DNA of 32,869 nt from Methylorubrum extorquens (GTDB lineage: Bacteria; Pseudomonadota; Alphaproteobacteria; Rhizobiales; Beijerinckiaceae): the NCBI GenBank assembly GCA_019695455.1, contig JAEUAC010000027.1, forward strand, positions 1 through 32,869. The letters run 5' to 3'. Both the position numbers and the translations under genes were made by a program. The notes under the pieces are model-generated. The model ran no database searches. It was given only the letters and a program-made list of their open reading frames with translations, and was not told the origin of the DNA. Of this stretch, positions 15,323-22,591 are shown piece after piece; position 1 is the stretch's first letter, and each line of letters starts with the position of its first letter.

Positions 15323-16912
15323 ATGCGCCGCCTCTCTCCGACCTTCGCGCTCGCCTTCGGCCTGTCCACGGCGCTCGCCGGGGCCGCGTCCGCCCAGAAC
15401 CTGACCATCGGCGTGCGGGCCGGCCCTGATTCGATCGACCCGCACTTCACGGCGTCGGGCACCCATGCGGAGGCGCTGAAGCACGTGTTCGACACGCTGG
15501 TCTGGTCGGGCGACCAGCTCCAGCTCGAGCCGGGGCTCGCCGAGAGCTGGCGGGCGGTCGATCCCACGACCTGGGAGTTCAAGCTGCGCCGGGGCGTGAA
15601 ATTCCACGACGGGTCCGACTTCACGGCCGAGGACGTCAAGTTCTCGATCGAGCGCATTCCGACCGTCTCGGGCCCGAACCCGACCACGATCTACGTGCGC
15701 CGCGTGAAGGAGACGAGGATCGTCGATCCCCATACGATCCAGATCGTGACCGAGGGCCCGGCGCCGACGCTGCCGAACGACTTCATCCGCCTGTTCATCG
15801 TGTCGTCGAAGGCCGCCGCGGGCCTCACGAAGGACAACGCCAACGAGGCCTTCAACACGGGCCGGGCGGCGATCGGCACGGGGCCGTTCAAGTTCGTGTC
15901 CTGGACGCCGAAGGACCAGCTCGTCCTCGAGCGGAACGACGCCTATTGGCGCGGCCCCGCCGCCTGGCAGCGCGTGGTCCGCAAGGAGATCCCGAACGAC
16001 GCCGCGCGCGTGGCGCAGCTGCGGGCGGGCCAGCTCGACATGATGGTGCGGACGCCCGCGACCGACGTGCCCGGCATGACGCGCGACCCGAAGCTCGCCG
16101 TCGTGAAGGTGGACACGGTCTACGTGTTCTACATGGAACTCGACATGCGGGATAAGCCGCCGCAGATCACGGCGAAGGACGGTTCGGCGCTGCCGAAGAA
16201 CCCGTTCCAGGACGCCAAGGTGCGCGAGGCCGTCGACCTCGCGATCGACCGCGACGCTTTGGCCGAGATCGCCATGGAAGGGCTCGGCAAGCCCGTGAAC
16301 CAGGTAGTGACGTCGAACATCTTCGGCTTCGACCCGGCCATCACGGTGCCGAAGGCCAACGTGCAGCGGGCCCGCGCCCTCATGGGCGAGGCCGGCTACC
16401 CGAACGGCTTCAAGGTCGTCCTCTCCTTCACCAACGACCGCCTGCCGGGCGACGGCGCCGTCGGGACGACGCTCGCCCAGATGCTGGCGCGGATCGGCAT
16501 CGACGTGCAGGCCGCCGGCCAGCCCGGCGCCGTTCTCTTCCCGGCCCGCACGCGCGGCGACCTCTCGATGGTCATGTCCGGCTGGGGGACGCTGACGGGC
16601 GAGGCCAACTACACCCTGTCCTCGCTGGCGCATTCCTACGCGCCGAACCTGCGCCTCGGCGCCTTCAACTGGCGCAACTACAAGAACGAGCAGGTGGACA
16701 AGCTGCTGGAGGACGCCGCGATCGAGATGGACGAGGGCAAGCGCCGCACGCAGCTCCAGCAGGCGGGCGCCCAGTTCCGCGCCGACCGCTCGCTCCTGCC
16801 GCTCGCCGCCGTCTCGTCCGCCTGGACGCTGCGCAAGGACAAGGTCTCGATGCCGAAGCCGCGCGTCGACGAGGACACCCTCGCCTACGACCTGAAGCCG
16901 GGCACGCCGTAG
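15323..16912 (+). CDS. ABC transporter substrate-binding protein, family 5 (peptide/opine/nickel type)
   Basis: Periplasmic solute receptor of 529 residues. Its signal peptide MRRLSPTFALAF... ends in AGAASA, with likely cleavage before QNLTIGV (about residue 24). The mature protein shows the family 5 order: SIDPHFTASGTHAEALKHVFDTL, LEPGLAESWRAVDPTTWEFKLRRGVKFHDGSDFTAEDVKFSIER, then GTGPFKFVSWTPKDQLVLERN and REAVDLAIDRDALAEIAMEG. I start it at 15323 because that ATG opens the signal peptide; an in-frame ATG at 15269 would overlap the -10 of the promoter. It most likely serves the DppBCDF-like complex encoded on the opposite strand, which lacks its own receptor gene. The ligand is unknown; neighbouring amidohydrolases suggest a small amide or modified amino acid. 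Confidence 0.93.
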   Translation: MRRLSPTFALAFGLSTALAGAASAQNLTIGVRAGPDSIDPHFTASGTHAEALKHVFDTLVWSGDQLQLEPGLAESWRAVDPTTWEFKLRRGVKFHDGSDFTAEDVKFSIERIPTVSGPNPTTIYVRRVKETRIVDPHTIQIVTEGPAPTLPNDFIRLFIVSSKAAAGLTKDNANEAFNTGRAAIGTGPFKFVSWTPKDQLVLERNDAYWRGPAAWQRVVRKEIPNDAARVAQLRAGQLDMMVRTPATDVPGMTRDPKLAVVKVDTVYVFYMELDMRDKPPQITAKDGSALPKNPFQDAKVREAVDLAIDRDALAEIAMEGLGKPVNQVVTSNIFGFDPAITVPKANVQRARALMGEAGYPNGFKVVLSFTNDRLPGDGAVGTTLAQMLARIGIDVQAAGQPGAVLFPARTRGDLSMVMSGWGTLTGEANYTLSSLAHSYAPNLRLGAFNWRNYKNEQVDKLLEDAAIEMDEGKRRTQLQQAGAQFRADRSLLPLAAVSSAWTLRKDKVSMPKPRVDEDTLAYDLKPGTP

Positions 16913-16934
16913 GCCGGGCGCGCGGGGCACGCCC

Positions 16935-17639
16935 ATGCGCATCGCGGACATGAGCTGGAGCGACGTCGCCGCGCAGGTCGCACGCGACGATCGCTGCGTG
17001 CTTCCGATCGGCTCGACGGAGCAGCATGCCGGGCTGTCGCTCTGCGTCGACTCGATCCTGGCGGAGCGCGTGGCCGTCGAGGCCGCCGAACCGCTCGGCG
17101 TGCCGGTCTACCCGGCGATGCCCTTCGGGCTCGCGCCCTATTTCGACGCCTTTCCCGGATCCGTCTCGCTCCGGGTCGAGACGCTGCTCGCGGTGGTGCG
17201 CGACGTCGTCGGCTCGCTCCACCGCTCCGGCTTCCGGCGCATCCTGATCGTGAACGGGCACGGCGGCAACGCGCCCGTGGGCGCGCTCGCCTCCGAGCTG
17301 ATGTCCGGACGGGACGACCTGTCGGTGAAGTTCCATTCCTGGTGGAACGCGCCCCGGACCTGGGAGGCCGTCCAGGCCATCGACCCGTCCGGCTCGCACG
17401 CCAACTGGATGGAGAACTATCCCTGGACGCGGCTGCGCGAGGAGCCCGTCCGCACCAAGCCCTCCGTCGACCGCGACCTCATGCGGGCCTCGAACCCGGC
17501 CGGCGTGCGGGCGCTGCTGGGGGACGGCAGCTTCGGCGGCGACAGCGTGAAGCCCGATGCCGACATGCTGGCGCTCTGGGCGGTCGGGGTCGCCGAGACG
17601 CGCGACGCCATCGAGGGACCATGGCCGGACCGATCCTGA
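16935..17639 (+). CDS. Creatininase-family amidohydrolase
   Basis: Predicted metal-dependent amidohydrolase of 234 residues, close to the usual 240-260. The N-terminal metal motif is LPIGSTEQHAGLSLCVDS (Glu29, His31, Asp39), with the Asp one residue nearer than in creatininase. The second site is IVNGHGGN, with His109. True creatininase has NGHYEN with a Glu that is Gly here, so this belongs to the broader family (for example FAPy/formamide-type deformylases or MftE-like peptidases) rather than being creatininase itself. FGLAPYFDAFPGSVSL is the conserved strand following the active site. It starts 22 nt after the binding-protein gene and its 3' end overlaps the next gene by 19 bp. Hydrolysis of an imported cyclic or acyl amide is plausible but unproven. 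Confidence 0.88.
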   Translation: MRIADMSWSDVAAQVARDDRCVLPIGSTEQHAGLSLCVDSILAERVAVEAAEPLGVPVYPAMPFGLAPYFDAFPGSVSLRVETLLAVVRDVVGSLHRSGFRRILIVNGHGGNAPVGALASELMSGRDDLSVKFHSWWNAPRTWEAVQAIDPSGSHANWMENYPWTRLREEPVRTKPSVDRDLMRASNPAGVRALLGDGSFGGDSVKPDADMLALWAVGVAETRDAIEGPWPDRS

Positions 17640-18637
17640 TCTGGGGCGCCGGCGCGATCGGCGGCACGCTCGGCGCCTATTGGGCGCGCGCCGGCCACGA
17701 CGTGCTGCTGGTCGACCGCGAGGCGGCGCACGTGGAGGCCTGCCGCACGACCGGGCTCGCGATCGAGGGGCCGGTCGAGAGCTTCGTGCAGGTCGTGCCG
17801 GCCGCGACGCCGGACGAGGTCGCGGGCGTGTACGGCCGCATCGTGCTCGCCGTGAAGGCCCACGGCACGGACGCGGCGCTGGACGCGCTCGCGCCCCATC
17901 TCGCGCCGGACGGCTACGTCCTGTCGGCGCAGAACGGCCTCAACGAGATCGCCATCGCCGACCGGGTCGGCGCGGCGCGCACGATGGGGTGCTTCGTCAA
18001 TTTCGGCGCCGACTGGCTCGGCCCCGGCCGCATCCTCTACGGCAACCGCGGCGCCGTGGTCGTGGGCGAGATCGACGGCGCGATCCGCGAGCGCACGCGG
18101 GCCGCCTTCGAGCTCCTGCGCATCCTCGAGCCCGACGCGATCCTGACCGACAACGTCTGGGGCTATCTCTGGGGCAAGCTCGCCTACGGGGCGATGCTGT
18201 TCGGGACCGCGCTCACGCCGGAATCCATGGCCGCCAACTTCGCCGATCCGGCCCGCCTCCCGGCCTGGCGCGCGCTCGGCCGAGAGGTCATGGCGGTCGC
18301 CGCCCGGCGCGGCGTCGTGCCGGTCGGCTTCGGCGCGTTCCGGCCGGAGGCCTTCGCGCCGGGCGCGTCCGACGCGGAGGCCGATGCCGTGATCGCCTGG
18401 CTCGCCGACTACACGAGCCGCACCGCGAAGACGCATTCCGGCATCCACCGCGACCTCGCCGTGCGCAGGCGCCCGACCGAGGTCGACGCGCAGATCGGCA
18501 TCGTCGGCGCGCTCGGCCGCGAGGCCGGCATCGCGACGCCGGCGCTGGATCGGCTGGTCGCGCTGATCCACGACATCGAGGCCGGCCGCCGGCCGCAATC
18601 GGCCGACACGCTCGCCGCCCTGATCGACCGATGCTGA
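17621..18637 (+). CDS. Ketopantoate reductase (PanE/ApbA) family protein
   Basis: NAD(P)-dependent dehydrogenase fold of 338 residues. The nucleotide-binding GAGAIGG (9-15) lies at the N-terminus. AVKAHGTD carries Lys79, AQNGLNE carries Asn105, and WGKLAYG carries Lys186, the residue matching the catalytic Lys176 of E. coli PanE. RPTEVDAQIG near 283-292 provides the substrate-binding Glu. All expected catalytic positions are thus filled. Catabolic loci often use PanE-like enzymes on 2-keto or 2-hydroxy acids other than ketopantoate, and no panB or panC is nearby, so a pantothenate role is not supported here. The ATG at 17621 lies inside the creatininase-family gene (19-bp overlap), and its own 3' end overlaps the following SDR gene by 7 bp. 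Confidence 0.92.
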   Translation: MAGPILIWGAGAIGGTLGAYWARAGHDVLLVDREAAHVEACRTTGLAIEGPVESFVQVVPAATPDEVAGVYGRIVLAVKAHGTDAALDALAPHLAPDGYVLSAQNGLNEIAIADRVGAARTMGCFVNFGADWLGPGRILYGNRGAVVVGEIDGAIRERTRAAFELLRILEPDAILTDNVWGYLWGKLAYGAMLFGTALTPESMAANFADPARLPAWRALGREVMAVAARRGVVPVGFGAFRPEAFAPGASDAEADAVIAWLADYTSRTAKTHSGIHRDLAVRRRPTEVDAQIGIVGALGREAGIATPALDRLVALIHDIEAGRRPQSADTLAALIDRC

Positions 18638-19386
18638 TCCGGCTCGACGGCCGCGCCGCGCTGGTGACGGGCGCCGCGCAGGGCATCGGCCGGGCGGTCG
18701 CGGCCGCGCTCGTGGAGGCCGGCGCCCGGGTCCACCTGGCGGATCGGGACGCGGACGGCGTCGGGCGGGCCGGCGCCGAACTCGGCTGTCCCGTCCACGT
18801 CGCGGACCTCTCGGACCGGGCCGCCGCGGGCGCCGTCGTCCAGGCCATCCTCGCCGGGGAGGCGCGGCTCGACATCCTGGCGCTCGCGGCGGGCGGCGTC
18901 GCGGGCCAGGTCGGCGGCCCCATCGAGGACGTGACGGAGGAGAGCTGGCGCGTCCTGTTCGCGGCCAACGTGGACGGCGCGTTCTGGCTGGCCCAGGCGG
19001 CCGCCGGCGCCCTGAAGGCGAGCGGCTCGGGCCGGATCGTGACGATCGCGTCCGGGGCCGGCCTGCGGCCGAGCCTCACGGGCATCCAGGCCTACACGGC
19101 CGCCAAGCACGCGCTGGTCGGCCTGACGAAGCAGCTCTCCTGGGAGCTCGGGCCCCACGGCATCACCGTGAACGCGATCGCGCCGGGCTTCGTCCTGTCG
19201 AACCCGGCGACGCTCCGGCAATGGGAGAGCTACGGGCCCGACGGGCAGGCGAGCCTCGTCCAGTCGATCCACCTCCGCCGCCTAGGCTGCCCGGAGGACA
19301 TCGCCGCGACGGCCCTGTTCCTGGCGAGCGACGCGGCCGGCTGGATCTCCGGTCAGGTCATCGCCGTCGACGGCGGCCGTTCGTAG
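18631..19386 (+). CDS. SDR family oxidoreductase
   Basis: Short-chain dehydrogenase of 251 residues with a complete catalytic set. TGAAQGIG (13-20) binds the nucleotide, Ser141 is in IVTIASGAG, and Tyr155 and Lys159 are in AYTAAK. PGF follows in NAIAPGFVLSNP, and the C-terminal ISGQVIAVDGG is typical of FabG-like enzymes. One deviation is LALAAGGV where most relatives have NNAG. Asp39 in LADRD after strand 2 suggests NAD rather than NADP (inference). The start overlaps the PanE-like gene by 7 bp. It is the last gene of the rightward cluster and is followed by a hairpin. Confidence 0.93.
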   Translation: MLIRLDGRAALVTGAAQGIGRAVAAALVEAGARVHLADRDADGVGRAGAELGCPVHVADLSDRAAAGAVVQAILAGEARLDILALAAGGVAGQVGGPIEDVTEESWRVLFAANVDGAFWLAQAAAGALKASGSGRIVTIASGAGLRPSLTGIQAYTAAKHALVGLTKQLSWELGPHGITVNAIAPGFVLSNPATLRQWESYGPDGQASLVQSIHLRRLGCPEDIAATALFLASDAAGWISGQVIAVDGGRS

Positions 19387-19387
19387 A

Positions 19388-19416
19388 GCGGACCCACCTC
19401 CCGTCGGGCGGTCCGC
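19388..19416 (+). terminator. Hairpin after the SDR gene
   Basis: GCGGACC (19388-19394) pairs with GGTCCGC (19410-19416). Inside, CCC (19400-19402) and GGG (19406-19408) can pair around GTC. The stem begins 2 nt after the SDR stop. No T tract follows, as is common in such GC-rich genomes. Position and the perfect 7-bp stem support termination. Confidence 0.4.
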
Positions 19417-19433
19417 GGCACTTCACCCACCGG

Positions 19434-19530
19434 CGTCATGCTGAGGAGCAGCGCGAAGCGATGCGTCTCGAAGCACGCGAGACCTGGGTGCGTGCTTCGA
19501 GACAGGCCTGCGGCCCTCGTCGGCATGACG
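19434..19530. repeat. REP/BIME-like palindromic element
   Basis: A 97-bp imperfect palindrome lies between the convergent SDR and Liv-type binding-protein genes. The outer arms CGTCATGC (19434-19441) and GCATGACG (19523-19530) match exactly. The inner arms GTCTCGAAGCACGC (19465-19478) and GCGTGCTTCGAGAC (19490-19503) match over 14 bp with an 11-nt loop. The GTCATGCTGAGGAGC...GCGAAGC opening resembles dispersed extragenic palindromes that I know from Rhizobiales; copy number cannot be judged from one window. It could form a cruciform or RNA hairpin and stop transcription from both sides. Confidence 0.75.
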
Positions 19531-19578
19531 CGGTCGGGGCCCGAGTGGGCCCGGCCCAGAGCGACGATCGCCCGCCGA

Positions 19579-20802
19579 TCAGGTCGGCATGGCGCAGCCG
19601 CCCTGCCCTTCCGGCCGGAACGCCTCGTCGGCCGGCGTCGTCGCGAGCACGTTCAGGAGGTCCCACTCGCCCTTGTTCTGGCCGGGCGCCTTGGCCTGCA
19701 GGAGGTAGGACGGGTGCAGCTTGCGCCCGTCCGCCCGGATGCGGCCCGCCCCGAAGGCGTCGTCGTCGGTCGGCATCGCCTTCATGCGGGCGACGACGGC
19801 CCGGGCATCGGCCTTCGCGGCGGCGGGGCCCAGATCGGCCACGGCCTTCAGGTAATGCAGCGTCGCGCCGTAGCAGCCGGCCTGCACCATGTTGGGGTAG
19901 TGCTTCGGCACCTTCGGCTTGATGCGCTCCATGAAGGCGCGCGTCCGGTCGTTCAGGTCCCAGTAGAAGCTTTCCGTCATCATCAGGCCCTGGGCCATGT
20001 CCTGGCCAAGCGCGTGGACGTTGCTGTTGTAGAACAGGAGGGCGGCGATCTTCATGGTCTTGTTGACGCCGAATTCGTGCGCCTGCTTGATGCAGTTGAT
20101 GGTGTCGTTGCCGGAATTGGCCAGCCCCAGCACCTTGGCGCCCGAGGCCTGGGCGGCCAGGAGCTGGGCCGAGAAGTCGGTCGTGTCCGGGAACGGATAG
20201 GGGCGGCTGCCGAGCACCTTGCCGCCCGAGGCCTCGACCACGCGGGCCGTGTCCCGCTGCAATTGCTGGCCGAACGTGTAGTCGGCCGTGATGAAGAACC
20301 AGGTGTCGCCGCCCGCCTTGACCATGGCGCCGCCGGTGCTCTTCGACAGCATGTAGGTGTCGTAGGTCCAGTGGATCGTGTTCGGGCTGCATTGGGCGCC
20401 CGTGAGGTCGACGGTCGCGGCGCCCGAGTTCAGGTGCGTCTTGTTCTTCTCGCGGCAGATCTGGTTCACGGCGAGCGCGACCGAGCTGGTCGGCACGTCG
20501 ATGATCGCGTCGACGCCCTCCCGGTCGAGCCACTGGCGCGCGATGGAGGAGCCGATGTCCGGCTTGTTCTGGTGGTCGGCGTAGATCACCTCGACCTTGA
20601 AGCCGCGGTCGCCGAATTCCTGCACGGCCTGGCGCACGCAGGCGACGGACGTGAGGCCGGTATCGTCGCTGTAGATGCCGGACTGGTCGTTGAGCACGCC
20701 GAGCTTGATGGTGGGCGCCTGCGCCCGGGCGGGCCGGATCAGCGGGATCGCGGCGGTCGCGGCCGTGGTGGCGAGCAGATGTCGACGGTTGATGGGCAGC
20801 AT
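19579..20802 (-). CDS. Branched-chain-amino-acid-type (Liv) ABC transporter substrate-binding protein
   Basis: Type I periplasmic binding protein of 407 residues. The signal sequence MLPINRRHLLATTAATAAIP... has a twin-arginine-like RRHLL and likely cleavage after RARA or AQA (about 27-29). The mature part follows the Leu/Ile/Val-receptor pattern: IKLGVLNDQSGIYSDDTG, VEVIYADHQNKPDIGSSIARQWLDREGVDAIID, then FFITADYTFGQQLQRD (the inter-domain hinge) and VLGLANSGNDTINCIKQAHEFG. GGAGG lies 7 nt before the ATG, which fixes the start. No livFGHM-type permease or ATPase gene is in the window, so it is an orphan receptor here. It may supply a transporter elsewhere or have a sensing role. The ligand is not readable. 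Confidence 0.92.
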   Translation of the reverse strand: MLPINRRHLLATTAATAAIPLIRPARAQAPTIKLGVLNDQSGIYSDDTGLTSVACVRQAVQEFGDRGFKVEVIYADHQNKPDIGSSIARQWLDREGVDAIIDVPTSSVALAVNQICREKNKTHLNSGAATVDLTGAQCSPNTIHWTYDTYMLSKSTGGAMVKAGGDTWFFITADYTFGQQLQRDTARVVEASGGKVLGSRPYPFPDTTDFSAQLLAAQASGAKVLGLANSGNDTINCIKQAHEFGVNKTMKIAALLFYNSNVHALGQDMAQGLMMTESFYWDLNDRTRAFMERIKPKVPKHYPNMVQAGCYGATLHYLKAVADLGPAAAKADARAVVARMKAMPTDDDAFGAGRIRADGRKLHPSYLLQAKAPGQNKGEWDLLNVLATTPADEAFRPEGQGGCAMPT

Positions 20803-20987
20803 CGGGTTTCCTCCGGATCTTCGGTATCTTGCTTGTTCTTGGTCGCGCCGGGCGATCGTCGTCGCCGGGCGCCGGTCCTGGACCGACGCCGCGCCAGCGT
20901 GACGGCCGCCGATGCGGAAGGCAACCCGGCCGGCGGGCGGGTCCGGCGCGGCTCCCATGCCCGGGTGGATCGGCGCGATGCGCGCCG

Positions 20988-21662
20988 TCAGGGCCGCGCC
21001 ATCTCGAGGGGGCGGCCGCCCTCGGCCTTGGCGAAGCTCGCGGGTCCGGACGGCTCGAGGCGCAGCGACGTCTCGGGCCGGCCGTAGAGCATGAGCGTGT
21101 CATCCTCGACGCGGGCGCTGTTCAGCCTGAGCCGCGCGACGGCCGGGTCGCAGGGCGTGCCGGTCCTCAGCGCGAGCTCCGTCGCGCCGCCCTTGGGGTC
21201 GCGGGAGAGGGTCAGCGGGCAGAGCGGCCGGCCGCCGGGCCGGCGCAGCACCCAGGCCCCGACGAGATCCGGTGCGAAGGGCGCGCGCTCGACGCCCGGC
21301 TTCGCCCGCACGAGGAAGTGCACCGGCTTCGTCTCGAACCGCGTCTTCAGGAGGGTGGTCTCGTCCTCCTGAAAGTCCAGCACCGTCGCGCCGCCGCCGT
21401 CGAGCAGCCTCACGCCGCCCTCGTAGAGCCACGCGACCGCCCGGCCGACGGCCGGAAGGCGGGCCGCGCAATCAGACGCCGGGGTCGCGCGCCAGCCGCC
21501 CTTCGCCGCCTCCGCCCCGAGCACGATCCGGCAGCCGGGCCGTCCGTCGTCGGTCGCGACCAGCCATTCGCCGATGCTGTCCTTCGCAAAATCGGGCAGG
21601 GGCGCCTCCGTCGCAGCAGCGGAGGCAAGGGCGGCGACGAGGCCGAGAGCCGGACGACGCAT
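20988..21662 (-). CDS. AprI/Inh-like protein with two tandem inhibitor-type domains
   Basis: Exported protein of 224 residues that I assign tentatively to the AprI/Inh metalloprotease-inhibitor-like fold. A short signal peptide (MRRPALGLVAALASAAATEA, about 20 residues) leads into two similar repeats. Repeat 1 (about 30-100) has IGEWLVATDDGRPGCRIVL with Cys44, a second Cys65, then a Trp and a LLDGGG turn. Repeat 2 (about 133-205) has VGAWVLRRPGGRPLCPLTL with Cys148, and Cys171. Each Cys pair would form one disulfide in a small beta-barrel. Classical Inh proteins have one domain of about 100 residues, so this would be a duplicated form. No serralysin-type protease gene is in the window. The ATG at 21662 is preceded by a GAGGATC-type ribosome site. 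Confidence 0.65.
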   Translation of the reverse strand: MRRPALGLVAALASAAATEAPLPDFAKDSIGEWLVATDDGRPGCRIVLGAEAAKGGWRATPASDCAARLPAVGRAVAWLYEGGVRLLDGGGATVLDFQEDETTLLKTRFETKPVHFLVRAKPGVERAPFAPDLVGAWVLRRPGGRPLCPLTLSRDPKGGATELALRTGTPCDPAVARLRLNSARVEDDTLMLYGRPETSLRLEPSGPASFAKAEGGRPLEMARP

Positions 21663-21760
21663 GGGAAGGATCCTCGCGGCAGGGACACGGACCGGCCGCG
21701 AGCTTCGGGCCGGCTCTCGCGGCCGTCAATCCGGGCGCGGTCCCGGACACCATGACGAGC

Positions 21761-21782
21761 GAAAACAGAAACTCTGGTTTTC
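21761..21782. promoter_or_regulatory. AT-rich imperfect dyad, possible operator
   Basis: GAAAACAGA (21761-21769) and TCTGGTTTTC (21773-21782) are inverted with a one-base bulge. They are the most AT-rich stretch of the divergent gap between the Inh-like gene and the cysteine hydrolase gene. Overlapping this, two copies of GTTT(T)CCAT (21777-21785 and 21787-21794) are tandem repeats about 10 bp apart, one helical turn. Position and phasing suggest a protein-binding site controlling one or both genes. Confidence 0.4.
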
Positions 21783-21876
21783 CATCGTTTCCATTTACGG
21801 CCGGCACGTCCGGCCCGATGATCTCTCCACGGCCGCCGCGACATCGATCGCCGACGGGCCCAGCGGAGGACGGACG

Positions 21877-22521
21877 ATGCCCCAGCCCTACAATCGCCTC
21901 GACATCGATCAGGCAGCGGTTCTTCTCGTGGACCATCAGGCCGGCCTGATGTCGCTCGTGCGCGACATCGACCCGGACCGCTTCCGGAACAACGTGCTCG
22001 CGGTCGCGGACCTCGCGGCCTATTTCAAGCTTCCGACCATCCTGACGACGAGCTTCGAGGACGGTCCGAACGGCCCGCTCATGCCGGAGCTGAAGGCGAA
22101 GTTCCCGGACGCGCCCTACATCGCCCGGCCCGGCCAGATCAACGCCTGGGACAATCCCGACTTCGTCGCGGCCGTGAAGGCGACGGGCCGCAAGCAGCTG
22201 CTCATCGCGGGCGTCGTCACCGAGGTGTGCGTCGCCTTCGTGGCGCTCTCGGCGATCGCCGAGGGCTACGAGGTCTTCGCGATCACGGACGCGTCGGGCA
22301 CGTTCGCCCCGATCGTGCGGGAGACCGCCTGGACCCGGATGTCGGCGGCCGGCGTGCAGCTCGTGAACTGGTTCGCGGTCGCCTGCGAACTGCATCGCGA
22401 CTGGCGGCGGGACGTCGAAGGCCTCGCGACGCTGCTCGGCGACCACATCCCGGATTACCGCAACCTGATGACGAGCTATGCTGCCCAGAAGGGCGCCATC
22501 CCGCAGGCGGCCCGCGCCTGA
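21877..22521 (+). CDS. Isochorismatase-like cysteine hydrolase, YcaC type
   Basis: Cytoplasmic hydrolase of 214 residues. The cysteine-hydrolase triad positions coincide with those I know for YcaC: Asp19 in LLVDHQAG, Arg84 in YIARPGQINAW (where other isochorismatases have Lys), and Cys118 in AGVVTEVCVAF with the preceding cis-peptide VV. True isochorismatase activity is therefore unlikely; YcaC proteins form octameric rings and their substrate is unknown (family knowledge). GGAGGA at 21865-21870, 6 nt before the ATG, sets the start. It is followed by the pirin gene after 70 bp on the same strand, and the pair is probably co-transcribed. Confidence 0.93.
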   Translation: MPQPYNRLDIDQAAVLLVDHQAGLMSLVRDIDPDRFRNNVLAVADLAAYFKLPTILTTSFEDGPNGPLMPELKAKFPDAPYIARPGQINAWDNPDFVAAVKATGRKQLLIAGVVTEVCVAFVALSAIAEGYEVFAITDASGTFAPIVRETAWTRMSAAGVQLVNWFAVACELHRDWRRDVEGLATLLGDHIPDYRNLMTSYAAQKGAIPQAARA

Positions 22522-22591
22522 CGCACCCGCACCCGCCGCGGCCCGGACACCCGGTCGCGGCGGCCTCGGCCTGCCACGAAGAGGATCCGTC

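Noticed and set aside
15269..15325. Upstream ATG at 15269 as the start of the family 5 binding protein
   Set aside because: It adds a Pro-rich stretch before the signal peptide and overlaps the -10 of the promoter; the ATG at 15323 directly opens a normal signal peptide.
16935..17639. Calling the protein a true creatininase
   Set aside because: The metal-binding Glu of NGHYEN is Gly here (NGHGGN) and the N-terminal metal motif is one residue shorter; only family membership is supported.
17621..18637. Calling the gene panE of pantothenate synthesis
   Set aside because: Catalytic residues fit the family, but the gene is embedded in a catabolic-looking operon with overlaps and no other pantothenate genes are present.
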